Assembly: GCF_014700075.1 (NCBI RefSeq)
Contig: NZ_JACXBU010000004.1
Span: 124,001 to 188,000 of the forward strand
Direction of reading: 5' to 3'
Origin: Pseudomonas sp. JM0905a
GTDB taxonomy: Bacteria; Pseudomonadota; Gammaproteobacteria; Pseudomonadales; Pseudomonadaceae
Length of the DNA: 64,000 nucleotides
Positions 56,684 through 64,000 of the stretch are shown here, in pieces; positions within the stretch are counted from its first letter, which is position 1, and the number at the start of each line of letters is the position of its first letter. The notes beneath the pieces were generated by a model. It did no database searches. It had not been told where the DNA came from and saw only the letters and a list, made by a program, of their open reading frames with translations. The translations under genes and the position numbers were made by a program.

Positions 56684-57550
56684 TCAGAGGGTAGCAGTAG
56701 GGCTGTGTGCATGGCGGAAGCGCCCCCAGATCGGCGGCAGGTCATCCGGCAAGGGTCGGTACATACCCAGATCCGACCAATCGCAGGGTGCATGGAAGTC
56801 ACTACCGGCACTGACCAGCATGCCGAATTCTCGCGCCAGCACAGCCAGGCTTCCCACCTGGTCCGCAGGCTGCAGGCCGTTCACCACTTCCAGTGCGTGA
56901 CCGCCAGCCTGAATGAAATCTGCTACCAACCGGCGCCGCTTGGCCCCGGTGAAGTTGTACTGCCAAGGGTGCGCCAGGCTGATCCAGGCGCCCGCGGCAC
57001 GCAAGGTGCCCACGGCTTCGGCCAGGGTCGGCCAATGCTGCTTCACGTCCCCCAGCTTTCCAGCACCCAGCCATTTGCGGAAGGCATCGGCGCGATCGCT
57101 GACATAACCCGCGCGGACGAGGAACTCGGCGAAATGCGGGCGCGCCGGCGCGTTGCCGCTGTCCCCCAGTTCCTGCTGCACTGCCCGCGCACCCTCCAGC
57201 GCGCCCGGCATGCCCTTGGCGGCCAGGCGCCGATCGATCTCTTCGGCACGCGACCAGCGTCCGCGATGCAGGTCGGCGATGGCCTCGACCAGGGCCGGCG
57301 CGTCGGTGGCGAAGGCATAACCCAGTACATGGATGGTGGCACCACCCCAGGTGCAGGACAGCTCGATGCCGTTGATCAGTTGCATGCCCAGCGTTTCAGC
57401 CGCTGCACGGGCCTCGTCGAGGCCCTCCAGGGTGTCGTGGTCGGTCAGCGCGAGCACGCGCACGCCGCGCTCATGGGCGCGGGCAACCAGGACTGCGGGG
57501 GCCAGGGCACCGTCTGAGGCCGTACTGTGGCAATGCAGGTCGATCTGCAT
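56684..57550 (-). CDS. rnm: PHP-domain exoribonuclease RNase AM (YciV type)
   Basis: A 288-residue PHP phosphoesterase. Metal motifs: DLHCHSTASDG, ALTDHDT, NGIELSC, HVLGYAF, SLAHPWQYN and SAGSDFHAPC. YciV-type enzymes act on 3',5'-nucleotide bisphosphate and trim 5' ends of rRNA. It precedes yciO on the minus strand; the two are probably co-transcribed. It is divergent from yciB with 66 bases between. Confidence 0.87.
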   Translation of the reverse strand: MQIDLHCHSTASDGALAPAVLVARAHERGVRVLALTDHDTLEGLDEARAAAETLGMQLINGIELSCTWGGATIHVLGYAFATDAPALVEAIADLHRGRWSRAEEIDRRLAAKGMPGALEGARAVQQELGDSGNAPARPHFAEFLVRAGYVSDRADAFRKWLGAGKLGDVKQHWPTLAEAVGTLRAAGAWISLAHPWQYNFTGAKRRRLVADFIQAGGHALEVVNGLQPADQVGSLAVLAREFGMLVSAGSDFHAPCDWSDLGMYRPLPDDLPPIWGRFRHAHSPTATL

Positions 57551-57616
57551 GGGGTCTGCTTTCGCTAGGGGAATGGTTTGTTATTATGCCGCCACATCCC
57601 GCTTCTGGCTGCCGCC

Positions 57617-58207
57617 GTGAAACAATTCATCGACTTCATCCCGCTTATCCTTTTCTTCATCGTCTACAAATTGGAACCACGCGCCGTCGAGCTGGCCGGG
57701 CATACCTATATGCTAGGCGGTATTTTCAGCGCCACAGCGGTTCTGATCATCAGCTCGGTGATCGTCTACGGCACCATCTTCCTGCTCCAGCGCCGCCTTG
57801 AAAAAGGCCAGTGGCTGACCCTCGTGGCCTGCCTGGTGTTCGGTGGCATGACCCTGGCCTTCCACAGCGAGACCTTCCTCAAATGGAAGGCGCCGGTGGT
57901 GAACTGGCTCTTTGCCCTGGCTTTTGCCGGCAGCCACTTCATCGGCGACAAGCCCCTGATCCAGCGCATGATGGGCCACGCCCTGAGCCTGCCACAGGCC
58001 ATCTGGGTACGCCTGAACCTGGCCTGGATCGTGTTCTTCCTGGTCTGCGGCTTCGCCAACCTGTTCGTGGCCTTCACCTTCCACGAGTTCTGGGTGGACT
58101 TCAAAGTCTTCGGCAGCCTCGGCATGACCGTGCTCTTCCTGGTCGGCCAGGGCGTCTACCTGGCCCGCCATATCCACGACGGCGAAACCGAAAAGCCCCA
58201 ACAGTAA
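57617..58207 (+). CDS. yciB: Inner membrane-spanning protein YciB (septation protein A)
   Basis: A 196-residue membrane protein with five segments. [20 protein letters not shown] and the loop [20 protein letters not shown] are conserved in YciB/IspZ. It links cell elongation and division complexes in E. coli. GTG at 57617 gives the conserved start; the open frame to 57578 adds unmatched residues. The next gene follows eight bases later. Confidence 0.88.
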   Translation: MKQFIDFIPLILFFIVYKLEPRAVELAGHTYMLGGIFSATAVLIISSVIVYGTIFLLQRRLEKGQWLTLVACLVFGGMTLAFHSETFLKWKAPVVNWLFALAFAGSHFIGDKPLIQRMMGHALSLPQAIWVRLNLAWIVFFLVCGFANLFVAFTFHEFWVDFKVFGSLGMTVLFLVGQGVYLARHIHDGETEKPQQ

Positions 58208-58215
58208 GGATTGCC

Positions 58216-58515
58216 ATGCTCTACGCCATCATCGCCACCGACGTTGCCGGTTCCTTGGAAAACCGCCTCGCCGCCCGCCCCGCGCACCTCGCACGCCTAG
58301 AGCAACTGAAAGCCGAAGGCCGCATCGTGCTGGCCGGCCCGCACCCGGCAGTGGACAGCAATGATCCGGGCAGTGCCGGCTTCACCGGCAGCCTGATCGT
58401 CGCCGAATTCGAATCCCTGGAAGCCGCCAAGGCCTGGGCCGACGCCGATCCCTACCGCGCCGCCGGCGTGTACGCCGACGTAGTGGTCAAACCGTTCAAG
58501 CAGGTCCTCCCCTAA
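58216..58515 (+). CDS. YciI family protein
   Basis: A 99-residue protein with the YciI fold (dimeric alpha-beta barrel). [20 protein letters not shown] with [20 protein letters not shown] and [18 protein letters not shown] match YciI. The His in PAHL and Asp in ADADPY are the conserved active-site pair. Activity is unknown. It follows yciB by eight bases and probably shares its transcript. Confidence 0.87.
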   Translation: MLYAIIATDVAGSLENRLAARPAHLARLEQLKAEGRIVLAGPHPAVDSNDPGSAGFTGSLIVAEFESLEAAKAWADADPYRAAGVYADVVVKPFKQVLP

Positions 58516-58559
58516 GGCACTACTCTCCAGCCGTCCAACGCCAGGAAAAAGGAGTTCCC

Positions 58560-59012
58560 ATGCACGTCGGTCGATTGCCCCTGCTGTTTACCGCCGCGCT
58601 GCTCTGCAGCCTGGCCCAGGCTGAAGAACCCCAACCCACGGCGCCGGCGGCGGAAATCGCTCCCGCGCTTGCGAATGCCTCCGCCGCGCCGGTGCCCGGG
58701 AACGACGCCCTGGTCGCCCAACTCGACCAGCTCAAGCGCCAGCTCGAAGACAGCGAACGCCAACGCAGCGAGCTGAACACCCAGCTTGAAGCCGCCAGCG
58801 GCGAGCGGGAGAACGCCCAGCTCGCTCGCCTTCGCCAGGAAAACCAGCGCCTGAAGTTGCAGCTCAAGGAAGCCCAGGCTTCCCAGGCTCCGCGCCTGCT
58901 GAGCGAACAGCAGACCTGGTTCGCGGTGGGCGGCGGCGTTGCCCTGCTCTCCCTGTTTACCGGCCTGATTGCCCGTGGCGGGCGCCGTCAGCGCCGTCAA
59001 TGGATCAACTGA
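58560..59012 (+). CDS. Membrane-anchored coiled-coil protein
   Basis: A 150-residue protein: a signal peptide ending LAQA, an Ala/Pro-rich linker, a coiled coil from about residue 55 to 105 (LVAQLDQLKRQLEDSERQRS), and a C-terminal membrane segment (WFAVGGGVALLSLFTGLIA) followed by a positive tail. The layout (exported coiled coil, C-terminal anchor) resembles YgiM/TIGR04211 without the SH3 domain. Function unknown. It precedes the response regulator by eight bases and may be part of the stress module. Confidence 0.75.
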   Translation: MHVGRLPLLFTAALLCSLAQAEEPQPTAPAAEIAPALANASAAPVPGNDALVAQLDQLKRQLEDSERQRSELNTQLEAASGERENAQLARLRQENQRLKLQLKEAQASQAPRLLSEQQTWFAVGGGVALLSLFTGLIARGGRRQRRQWIN

Positions 59013-59020
59013 CCCGCACC

Positions 59021-59698
59021 ATGAGTGAACTGCTGCTTATCGACGACGACCAGGAACTCTGCGAGCTCCTGATCAGCTGGCTCAGCCAGGAAGGCTTCCA
59101 CGTCCGCGCCTGCCATGACGGCCATTCGGCGCGCGCCGCCCTGGCCGAGCACGCCCCGTCGGCAGTGGTGCTCGACGTGATGCTGCCCGACGGCAGCGGC
59201 CTGGAGCTGCTCAAGCAACTGCGCAGCGACCATCCCGAGCTGCCGGTGCTCATGCTTTCTGCCCGTGGCGAGCCCCTGGACCGTATCCTCGGCCTGGAAC
59301 TGGGTGCCGACGACTACCTGGCCAAGCCCTGCGATCCCCGTGAGCTCACCGCCCGGCTGCGCGCCGTGCTGCGCCGCAGCCAGCCGCCGCAGCCTTCCAG
59401 CCAACTGGAGCTGGGCGACCTCTGCTACAGCCCGGCGCGCGGAATCGTCACGGTCGGCAGCCACGAAATCAGCCTGACCCTGTCTGAAGGCCGCCTGCTT
59501 GAAGCCCTGCTTCGCCAGCCTGGAGAACCGCTGGACAAGCAGCAACTGGCGCAACTGGCGCTTGGTCGCAAGCTGACCCTTTACGATCGCAGCCTGGACA
59601 TGCACGTCAGCAACCTGCGCAAGAAGCTCGGCCCGCACGCCGACGGCCGCCCACGCATCCTGGCGCTGCGGAGCCGCGGCTATTACTACAGCGCGTAG
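59021..59698 (+). CDS. OmpR/CpxR-type response regulator
   Basis: A 225-residue regulator. The receiver has acidic residues 8-10, phospho-acceptor Asp52 (VVLDVMLPDG), Ser80 and Lys102. The C-terminal winged helix (LTLSEGRLLEALLRQPGEPL; YDRSLDMHVSNLRKKLG) is the OmpR type, closest to CpxR. Its partner is probably the histidine kinase at 60312, with the CpxP/Spy-like gene between them. ATG 59021 is preferred over 59000, which would overlap the upstream gene. Confidence 0.87.
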   Translation: MSELLLIDDDQELCELLISWLSQEGFHVRACHDGHSARAALAEHAPSAVVLDVMLPDGSGLELLKQLRSDHPELPVLMLSARGEPLDRILGLELGADDYLAKPCDPRELTARLRAVLRRSQPPQPSSQLELGDLCYSPARGIVTVGSHEISLTLSEGRLLEALLRQPGEPLDKQQLAQLALGRKLTLYDRSLDMHVSNLRKKLGPHADGRPRILALRSRGYYYSA

Positions 59699-59807
59699 TC
59701 GGCCGGAATTTACCTAGCCTTTACCCACCTCTGACCGCCCTTGACCTTGCCATCCCTAGACTGGGCACATCCGGCAACCGGCCGGAATCGAGACTAGGAG
59801 AACCACC

Positions 59808-60218
59808 ATGCGCAAGACCCTCACCGCCCTGCTGCTCGCCGCTACCCTGCCGACCATGGCCATGGCCATGCCGGAAGGCGGCCCGCGCCACGAGCGCGGT
59901 TTCGGTGGCCACATGTTCAAGGAGCTGAACCTGACCGAGGAACAGCGCCACGAGATCGGCAAACTGATGCGCGACCAGATGAAGACTCGTCACGACATCA
60001 CCGAGCGTTACCTGGACAAGCTGCCTGCCGCCGAGAAGAAAGCCATGCAGGACGAACTCAAGGCCGCCGAAACCAAGAACCGCGACGCCATCCGCGCCAA
60101 GCTGAAACCCGAGCAGCAGAAGACCTTCGACGACATCCAGAAGAAGATGGAAGAACGCCGCGCCGAACGCGCCGAGTTCGAAGCCTGGAAAGCCGAGAAG
60201 GACAAGAAGGCCCAATAA
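59808..60218 (+). CDS. Spy/CpxP-family periplasmic protein
   Basis: A 136-residue exported protein: signal peptide of about 22 residues ending AMAM, then a helical body with two LTEEQ/LKPEQ motifs (LNLTEEQRHEIGKLM, LKPEQQKTFDDI), typical of Spy and CpxP, which bind unfolded proteins or the sensor kinase. No cysteine is present. AGGAGAA precedes the ATG. It lies between the regulator and the kinase and is probably regulated by them. Confidence 0.85.
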   Translation: MRKTLTALLLAATLPTMAMAMPEGGPRHERGFGGHMFKELNLTEEQRHEIGKLMRDQMKTRHDITERYLDKLPAAEKKAMQDELKAAETKNRDAIRAKLKPEQQKTFDDIQKKMEERRAERAEFEAWKAEKDKKAQ

Positions 60219-60311
60219 TCGCTGGGCGGCCGCGGCCGCCGGCACCGACCCCGACACCCACCAGGTCATCCCCTCCCGGCCTGGTGGGTTTTGCCGTTCA
60301 GGAGCTACCCC

Positions 60312-61637
60312 GTGCGTTCACTCTTCTGGCGAATCCTGGCCACCCTGTGGCTGGCCCTGGCCCTGGTGGCCGGCCTGTCCATCCTGCTGGGTCGCGCCCT
60401 GAACCAGGATGCCTGGATCCTCAGCCACCATCCTTCCCTCCAGGGCCTGGCCGAACGCCTGGTGCAACGCTTCGAGGAACAGGGGCCGCGAGACACCCAG
60501 CGCTATCTGGAGCACTTCCGCCACCGAGCACGGATCGATGTGCAGATTCTCAACGACACCGGCCAACCCGTGGTCGAAGGTACCTTCCCGCCTCGCGCCG
60601 CGGCTTTCGAAGCGCGCCACCATAATCCGCGCCGCCTGCCCTGGCGACGCCTGACAGAGGAATACACCAGCCCGGCCAGCGGTGAGTCCTACCTGCTCAT
60701 CTACCGTATCCCCTACCCCGAACTGGACGCCTGGCATCGCGGCAGCCTGCTCTGGCCCATCAGCGCACTGGGTATCGCCCTGGTGGTACTGACCCTGTTC
60801 AGCCTGGCCCTGACCCTGTCCATCACCCGCCCGCTGGACCGTCTACGGCGGGCCGTGCACGACCTCGGCCAGACCGCCTACCAACAGGACAGCCTCGCAC
60901 GACTGGCTCGGCGCCGGGATGAGCTGGGCGTCCTGGCCGGCGATTTCAACCGCATGGGCCAGCGCCTGCAGGGCCTGATCGGCAGCCAGCGCCAGCTGCT
61001 GCGCGACGTCTCCCACGAACTGCGCTCGCCCCTGGCACGCCTGCGCATCGCCCTAGCCCTGGCGGAGCGGGCCGAACCGCAGCAGCGGGAAGCCCTCTGG
61101 CCGCGCCTGGGTCAGGAATGCGACCGCCTGGAAGCACTGATTGCCGAGATTCTCGCCCTGGCCCGACTGGACGCGGAACCGGGCGCACGCCAGACCATTG
61201 CCGTGCGGCCGCTGTTGGCAAAACTGAAGGAAGACGCCCGGCTGCTGGCGCCGGAACAGGAAGTGTGCATCGACTGCAACGGCGAGCCGCAGCTCGACGG
61301 CTGGCCCGACATGCTGGAACGGGCACTGGACAACCTGCTGCGCAATGCCCTGCGCTTCAACCCGCAGGGGCAGCCGGTGGAGTTAACGGTGACAGAGCAG
61401 GACGCCGGCCTGACGATCAGGGTCCGCGACCACGGCCCCGGGGTTCTGCCGGAACACCTGTCACAGCTGGGGGACCCCTTCTTCCGCGCGCCCAATCAGT
61501 CCGGTGCCGGCCACGGGCTGGGGTTGGCGATCGCCCGCCGGGCGGTAGAACGCCTCGGAGGCAACCTGCAGTTGGACAATCATCCCGAGGGCGGCTTCAT
61601 CGCCACCCTGGAATTGCCCGCTGCACTGAAGGCCTGA
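60312..61637 (+). CDS. CpxA-like sensor histidine kinase
   Basis: A 441-residue inner-membrane sensor. TM1 (ILATLWLALALVAGLSILLG), a periplasmic part of about 125 residues, TM2 (ISALGIALVVLTLFSLALTL), a HAMP domain, the phospho-His in LRDVSHELRSPLARLRIALA, and an ATPase with NLLRNALRF, DHGPGVLPE and GHGLGLAIARR. GTG 60312 has AGGAG seven bases upstream. Its stop abuts the convergent nitroreductase stop. Partner: the regulator at 59021. Confidence 0.87.
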   Translation: MRSLFWRILATLWLALALVAGLSILLGRALNQDAWILSHHPSLQGLAERLVQRFEEQGPRDTQRYLEHFRHRARIDVQILNDTGQPVVEGTFPPRAAAFEARHHNPRRLPWRRLTEEYTSPASGESYLLIYRIPYPELDAWHRGSLLWPISALGIALVVLTLFSLALTLSITRPLDRLRRAVHDLGQTAYQQDSLARLARRRDELGVLAGDFNRMGQRLQGLIGSQRQLLRDVSHELRSPLARLRIALALAERAEPQQREALWPRLGQECDRLEALIAEILALARLDAEPGARQTIAVRPLLAKLKEDARLLAPEQEVCIDCNGEPQLDGWPDMLERALDNLLRNALRFNPQGQPVELTVTEQDAGLTIRVRDHGPGVLPEHLSQLGDPFFRAPNQSGAGHGLGLAIARRAVERLGGNLQLDNHPEGGFIATLELPAALKA

Positions 61638-62195
61638 TCAGCCCCAGGTCTGGACGAAGTCCGCCGGAGCCAGCTCCGGCGCGGCACGACGCTCGCCCTC
61701 GACGCTGCCCAGGTAGAGGAACCCGACCACCCGCTCGTTCTCCGCAAGCCCGAGTCCAGTGGCGACGGTGCGGTCGTAAGCCATGTCACCGGTACGCCAG
61801 ATGGCGCCCAGGCCCTGGGCATGGGCGGCCAACAGGATGCTGTGGGCGGCACAGCCGGCCGAGAGCAGTTGCTCCATCTCCGGTACCTTGTGGCCGGCCT
61901 GCAATTTAGCGATCACCACCACCATCAACGGCGCCCGCATCGGCATGTTGCGGGCCTTGGTCGTGGCAGCTTCCGGGGCTTGCGGGTCCTTGGCCAGCAC
62001 GGCGGAAACGAACAGCTCGCCGAGCTTCTCGCGCGCCGCGCCCTCGATGCTGAGGAAACGCCATGGGCGCAGGTAGCCGTGGTCCGGCGCGCGCAGGGCG
62101 GCACGGAACAGCACTTCGCGCTGGGCGGCGTCCGGCGCCGGCGCCTGCAGGCGGGCCAGGGATACGCGGTTGAGCAGAGCGTCGAGAGCCTCCAT
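61638..62195 (-). CDS. YdjA-like nitroreductase
   Basis: A 185-residue FMN-dependent nitroreductase. LFRAALRAPDHGYLRPWRFL is the FMN phosphate site, MRAPLMVVVIAKL and GLGAIWRTGDMAYD the family core. Short size (about 185) matches YdjA rather than NfsB. The substrate is unknown. It is divergent from trkH across a 237-base gap that includes the trkH promoter. Confidence 0.86.
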   Translation of the reverse strand: MEALDALLNRVSLARLQAPAPDAAQREVLFRAALRAPDHGYLRPWRFLSIEGAAREKLGELFVSAVLAKDPQAPEAATTKARNMPMRAPLMVVVIAKLQAGHKVPEMEQLLSAGCAAHSILLAAHAQGLGAIWRTGDMAYDRTVATGLGLAENERVVGFLYLGSVEGERRAAPELAPADFVQTWG

Positions 62196-62432
62196 CGGCC
62201 ACCTCCAGAAATCAGGGAGCCGGCATTCTAGCCGATAACGCGATTCAGTCTTGCGTCTGCTGCGATCAGGCGTCCCGCCTCGGCACCTAAGCCGGCTGCA
62301 ACGAAGACTGACCAGCCCCCGGAAGCGGGTCCATCCAGCGACGAAAACCCGCCAAGCCCCTGCCTGCGGGCGTTTCCCGGCCTCCGAAGGGTCGGTAGAA
62401 TGACGCGCCCTTCACCCCGACCAGAGGGTCCC

Positions 62433-63887
62433 ATGTCTCTACCGACCCTGCGCATCATCGGCTTCATCATCGGCATCTTCCTCATCACCCTGGCCGCGAG
62501 CATGGTCATTCCCATGCTCACCCTGCTGGCTTTCGAGCGCACCGATGACATCTCCGCCTTCCTCTGGTCGAGCCTGATCACCTTCGCCACCGGCCTGGCC
62601 CTGATCGCTCCCGGTCGCGCCGAGCACACCCACCTGCGCCCAAGGGACATGTATATGCTGACCACGGCCAGCTGGGTGGTGGTCTGCGGCTTCGCCGCCC
62701 TGCCCATGGTGCTGATCCAGCACATCAGCTACACGGACTCCTTCTTCGAGACCATGTCCGGCATCACCACCACCGGTTCCACCGTGCTCACCGGCCTGGA
62801 TCACGCCTCGCCCGGCCTGCTGATCTGGCGCTCGATGCTGCACTGGCTGGGCGGTATCGGCTTCATCGGCATGGCGGTGGCCATCCTGCCCCTGCTGCGG
62901 GTTGGCGGCATGCGCCTGTTCCAGACCGAATCCTCCGACTGGGGCGAGAAGGTCATGCCGCGCTCGCACATGGTCGCCAAGTTCATCGTGCTGGTGTACG
63001 CCGGGCTGACCGTGCTCGGCACCCTGGCATTCTGGCTGGCGGGCATGACCCCCTTCGAATCGGTGAACCACTCCATGTCGCTGATCTCCACCGGCGGATT
63101 CTCCACTTCGGACGCTTCCCTGGCGAACTGGAAACAACCCGCGGTGCACTGGGTGGCGGTGGCGGTGATGATCTTCGGCAGCCTGCCCTTCACCCTCCTG
63201 GTGGCCACCTTCCGCGGCAATCGAACGGCCCTGCTGCGCGACCACCAGGTGCACGGTTTTCTCGGTTTCCTGGTGGTCACCTGGCTGCTCGTAGGCACCT
63301 GGCTCTGGGCCAACTCCGACAACCCATGGCTGGATGCCGTGCGCATCGTCGCGGTCAACATCACCTCGGTGGTCACCACCACCGGTGTGGCCCTCGGCGA
63401 CTACACCCTCTGGGGCAGCTTCTCGGTAATGCTGTTCTTCTACCTGACCTTCATCGGCGGCTGCTCCGGCTCCACCGCCGGCGGCCTGAAGATCTTCCGC
63501 TTCCAGGTGGCCTGGCAGTTGCTCAACGCCAACCTGAAACAGCTGGTGCACCCGCGCGCGGTGATCAAGCAGCAGTACAACGGGCACAATCTGGACGATG
63601 ACATCGTCCGCTCGCTGATCACCTTCTCTTTCTTCTTCACCACCACCATCGCGGTGATCGCATTCGGCCTCTGCCTGATCGGCCTGGACTGGGTCACCGC
63701 CCTTACCGGCGCCGCCACCGCCGTGTGCAATGTGGGGCCGGGCCTGGGCCCGATCATCGGGCCGGTGGGCAACTTCTCCACCTTGCCGGATTCGGCGAAG
63801 TGGCTGCTGACCATCGGCATGCTCCTGGGCCGTCTGGAAATCCTCACGGTTCTGGTACTGTTCACGCCGGCCTTCTGGAAGCACTGA
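62433..63887 (+). CDS. trkH: Trk potassium transporter membrane subunit TrkH
   Basis: A 484-residue potassium channel subunit with four P-loop repeats. The filter segments are TTTGSTVLTGLD, STGGFSTSDASL, TTTGVALGDY and CNVGPGLGPI, each with a conserved Gly. It needs TrkA for gating, which is not in the window. ATG 62433 follows a TAGAAT -10 box at 62396-62401 and a G-rich RBS region. A second copy starts 67 bases after its stop. Confidence 0.93.
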   Translation: MSLPTLRIIGFIIGIFLITLAASMVIPMLTLLAFERTDDISAFLWSSLITFATGLALIAPGRAEHTHLRPRDMYMLTTASWVVVCGFAALPMVLIQHISYTDSFFETMSGITTTGSTVLTGLDHASPGLLIWRSMLHWLGGIGFIGMAVAILPLLRVGGMRLFQTESSDWGEKVMPRSHMVAKFIVLVYAGLTVLGTLAFWLAGMTPFESVNHSMSLISTGGFSTSDASLANWKQPAVHWVAVAVMIFGSLPFTLLVATFRGNRTALLRDHQVHGFLGFLVVTWLLVGTWLWANSDNPWLDAVRIVAVNITSVVTTTGVALGDYTLWGSFSVMLFFYLTFIGGCSGSTAGGLKIFRFQVAWQLLNANLKQLVHPRAVIKQQYNGHNLDDDIVRSLITFSFFFTTTIAVIAFGLCLIGLDWVTALTGAATAVCNVGPGLGPIIGPVGNFSTLPDSAKWLLTIGMLLGRLEILTVLVLFTPAFWKH

Positions 63888-63954
63888 GCAGGTTTACAGC
63901 GAGCGGGGCGCGGTTAGAATTGCGCCTTTCGCCAATCATCCAGAAAAAGAACCC

Positions 63955-64000
63955 ATGGCCCTGCCGACTCTCCGCATCATCGGCTTTCTCATCGGCATTT
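63955..64000 (+). CDS. Second TrkH-like gene, N-terminus only (cut by window end)
   Basis: Only 15 codons are visible: MALPTLRIIGFLIGI, near-identical to the MSLPTLRIIGFIIGI start of the preceding trkH. Its upstream region also matches (TAGAAT at 63915-63920 and GCGCC just after, as in 62396-62411). The rest lies outside the window, so whether it is full length cannot be told. Confidence 0.8.
   Translation, partial: MALPTLRIIGFLIGI

Overview
The window is a chromosomal segment of a high-GC gammaproteobacterium, almost certainly Pseudomonas sensu lato (the aeruginosa/resinovorans/citronellolis side of the genus). The evidence is the core block gyrA-serC-pheA-hisC-(tyrA-aroA fusion)-cmk, the flanking mtnA/mtaD/ubiG/mupP/yciK block, a 923-residue GyrA, typical Pseudomonas dispersed palindromic repeats, and uniformly GC-rich coding sequence. 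I see no rRNA, tRNA, phage, insertion sequence, integron or CRISPR array.

Layout. Bases 1-16600 are accessory: a LysR fragment, a GntR-MFS pair, a small lipoprotein, a divergent metal-efflux pair (dmeF/dmeR), a methyltransferase, a PotE-type antiporter coupled to a solute-binding protein, a DNA-alkylation repair group (2OG oxygenase, ada, and a small Ada-type zinc-finger protein overlapping ada), a Gfo/Idh dehydrogenase with a divergent LysR, gltS with a TAXI-type lipoprotein, an InaA-like kinase and a cupin. Bases 16600-27500 hold an SDR and a probable amine catabolism locus: class III aminotransferase, an SsuABC-like ABC transporter, an APC permease, a PotD-like binding protein, a PuuC-like aldehyde dehydrogenase and a LysR regulator. 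The aminotransferase and dehydrogenase share an AT-rich upstream element. Bases 27500-37100 hold a sterol-desaturase-like enzyme, a flavin reductase, and a LysR-controlled set (exported amidohydrolase, C45 acyltransferase-like hydrolase, MHS transporter, BCCT transporter) that looks like scavenging of amide-linked compounds.

Bases 37100-51220 are core metabolism. On the minus strand are gyrA and serC-pheA-hisC-tyrA/aroA-cmk with overlapping or closely spaced genes (serine, aromatic amino acid and nucleotide synthesis). mtnA and mtaD (methylthioadenosine processing) are divergent, and ubiG-mupP-yciK follow mtaD. rpsA, which follows cmk in the Pseudomonas genomes I know, is missing here: a convergent BCCT gene and a strong terminator stand in its place.

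Bases 51220-64000 hold a GGDEF diguanylate cyclase, rluB with a striking Arg-rich tandem-repeat tail, scpB-scpA (chromosome condensation), a PA2779-like small membrane protein, yciO, an RNase AM-type PHP enzyme, yciB, a YciI protein, a Cpx-like envelope-stress module (coiled-coil membrane protein, response regulator, Spy/CpxP-like protein, histidine kinase), a YdjA-like nitroreductase and two tandem trkH potassium-transporter genes, the second cut by the window end.

The most interesting signals are the complementary loss of zinc-site cysteines between Ada and the small protein overlapping it, the shared upstream element of the amine locus, a perfect 20-bp palindrome filling the spacer of the SDR promoter, and the RluB repeat tail.
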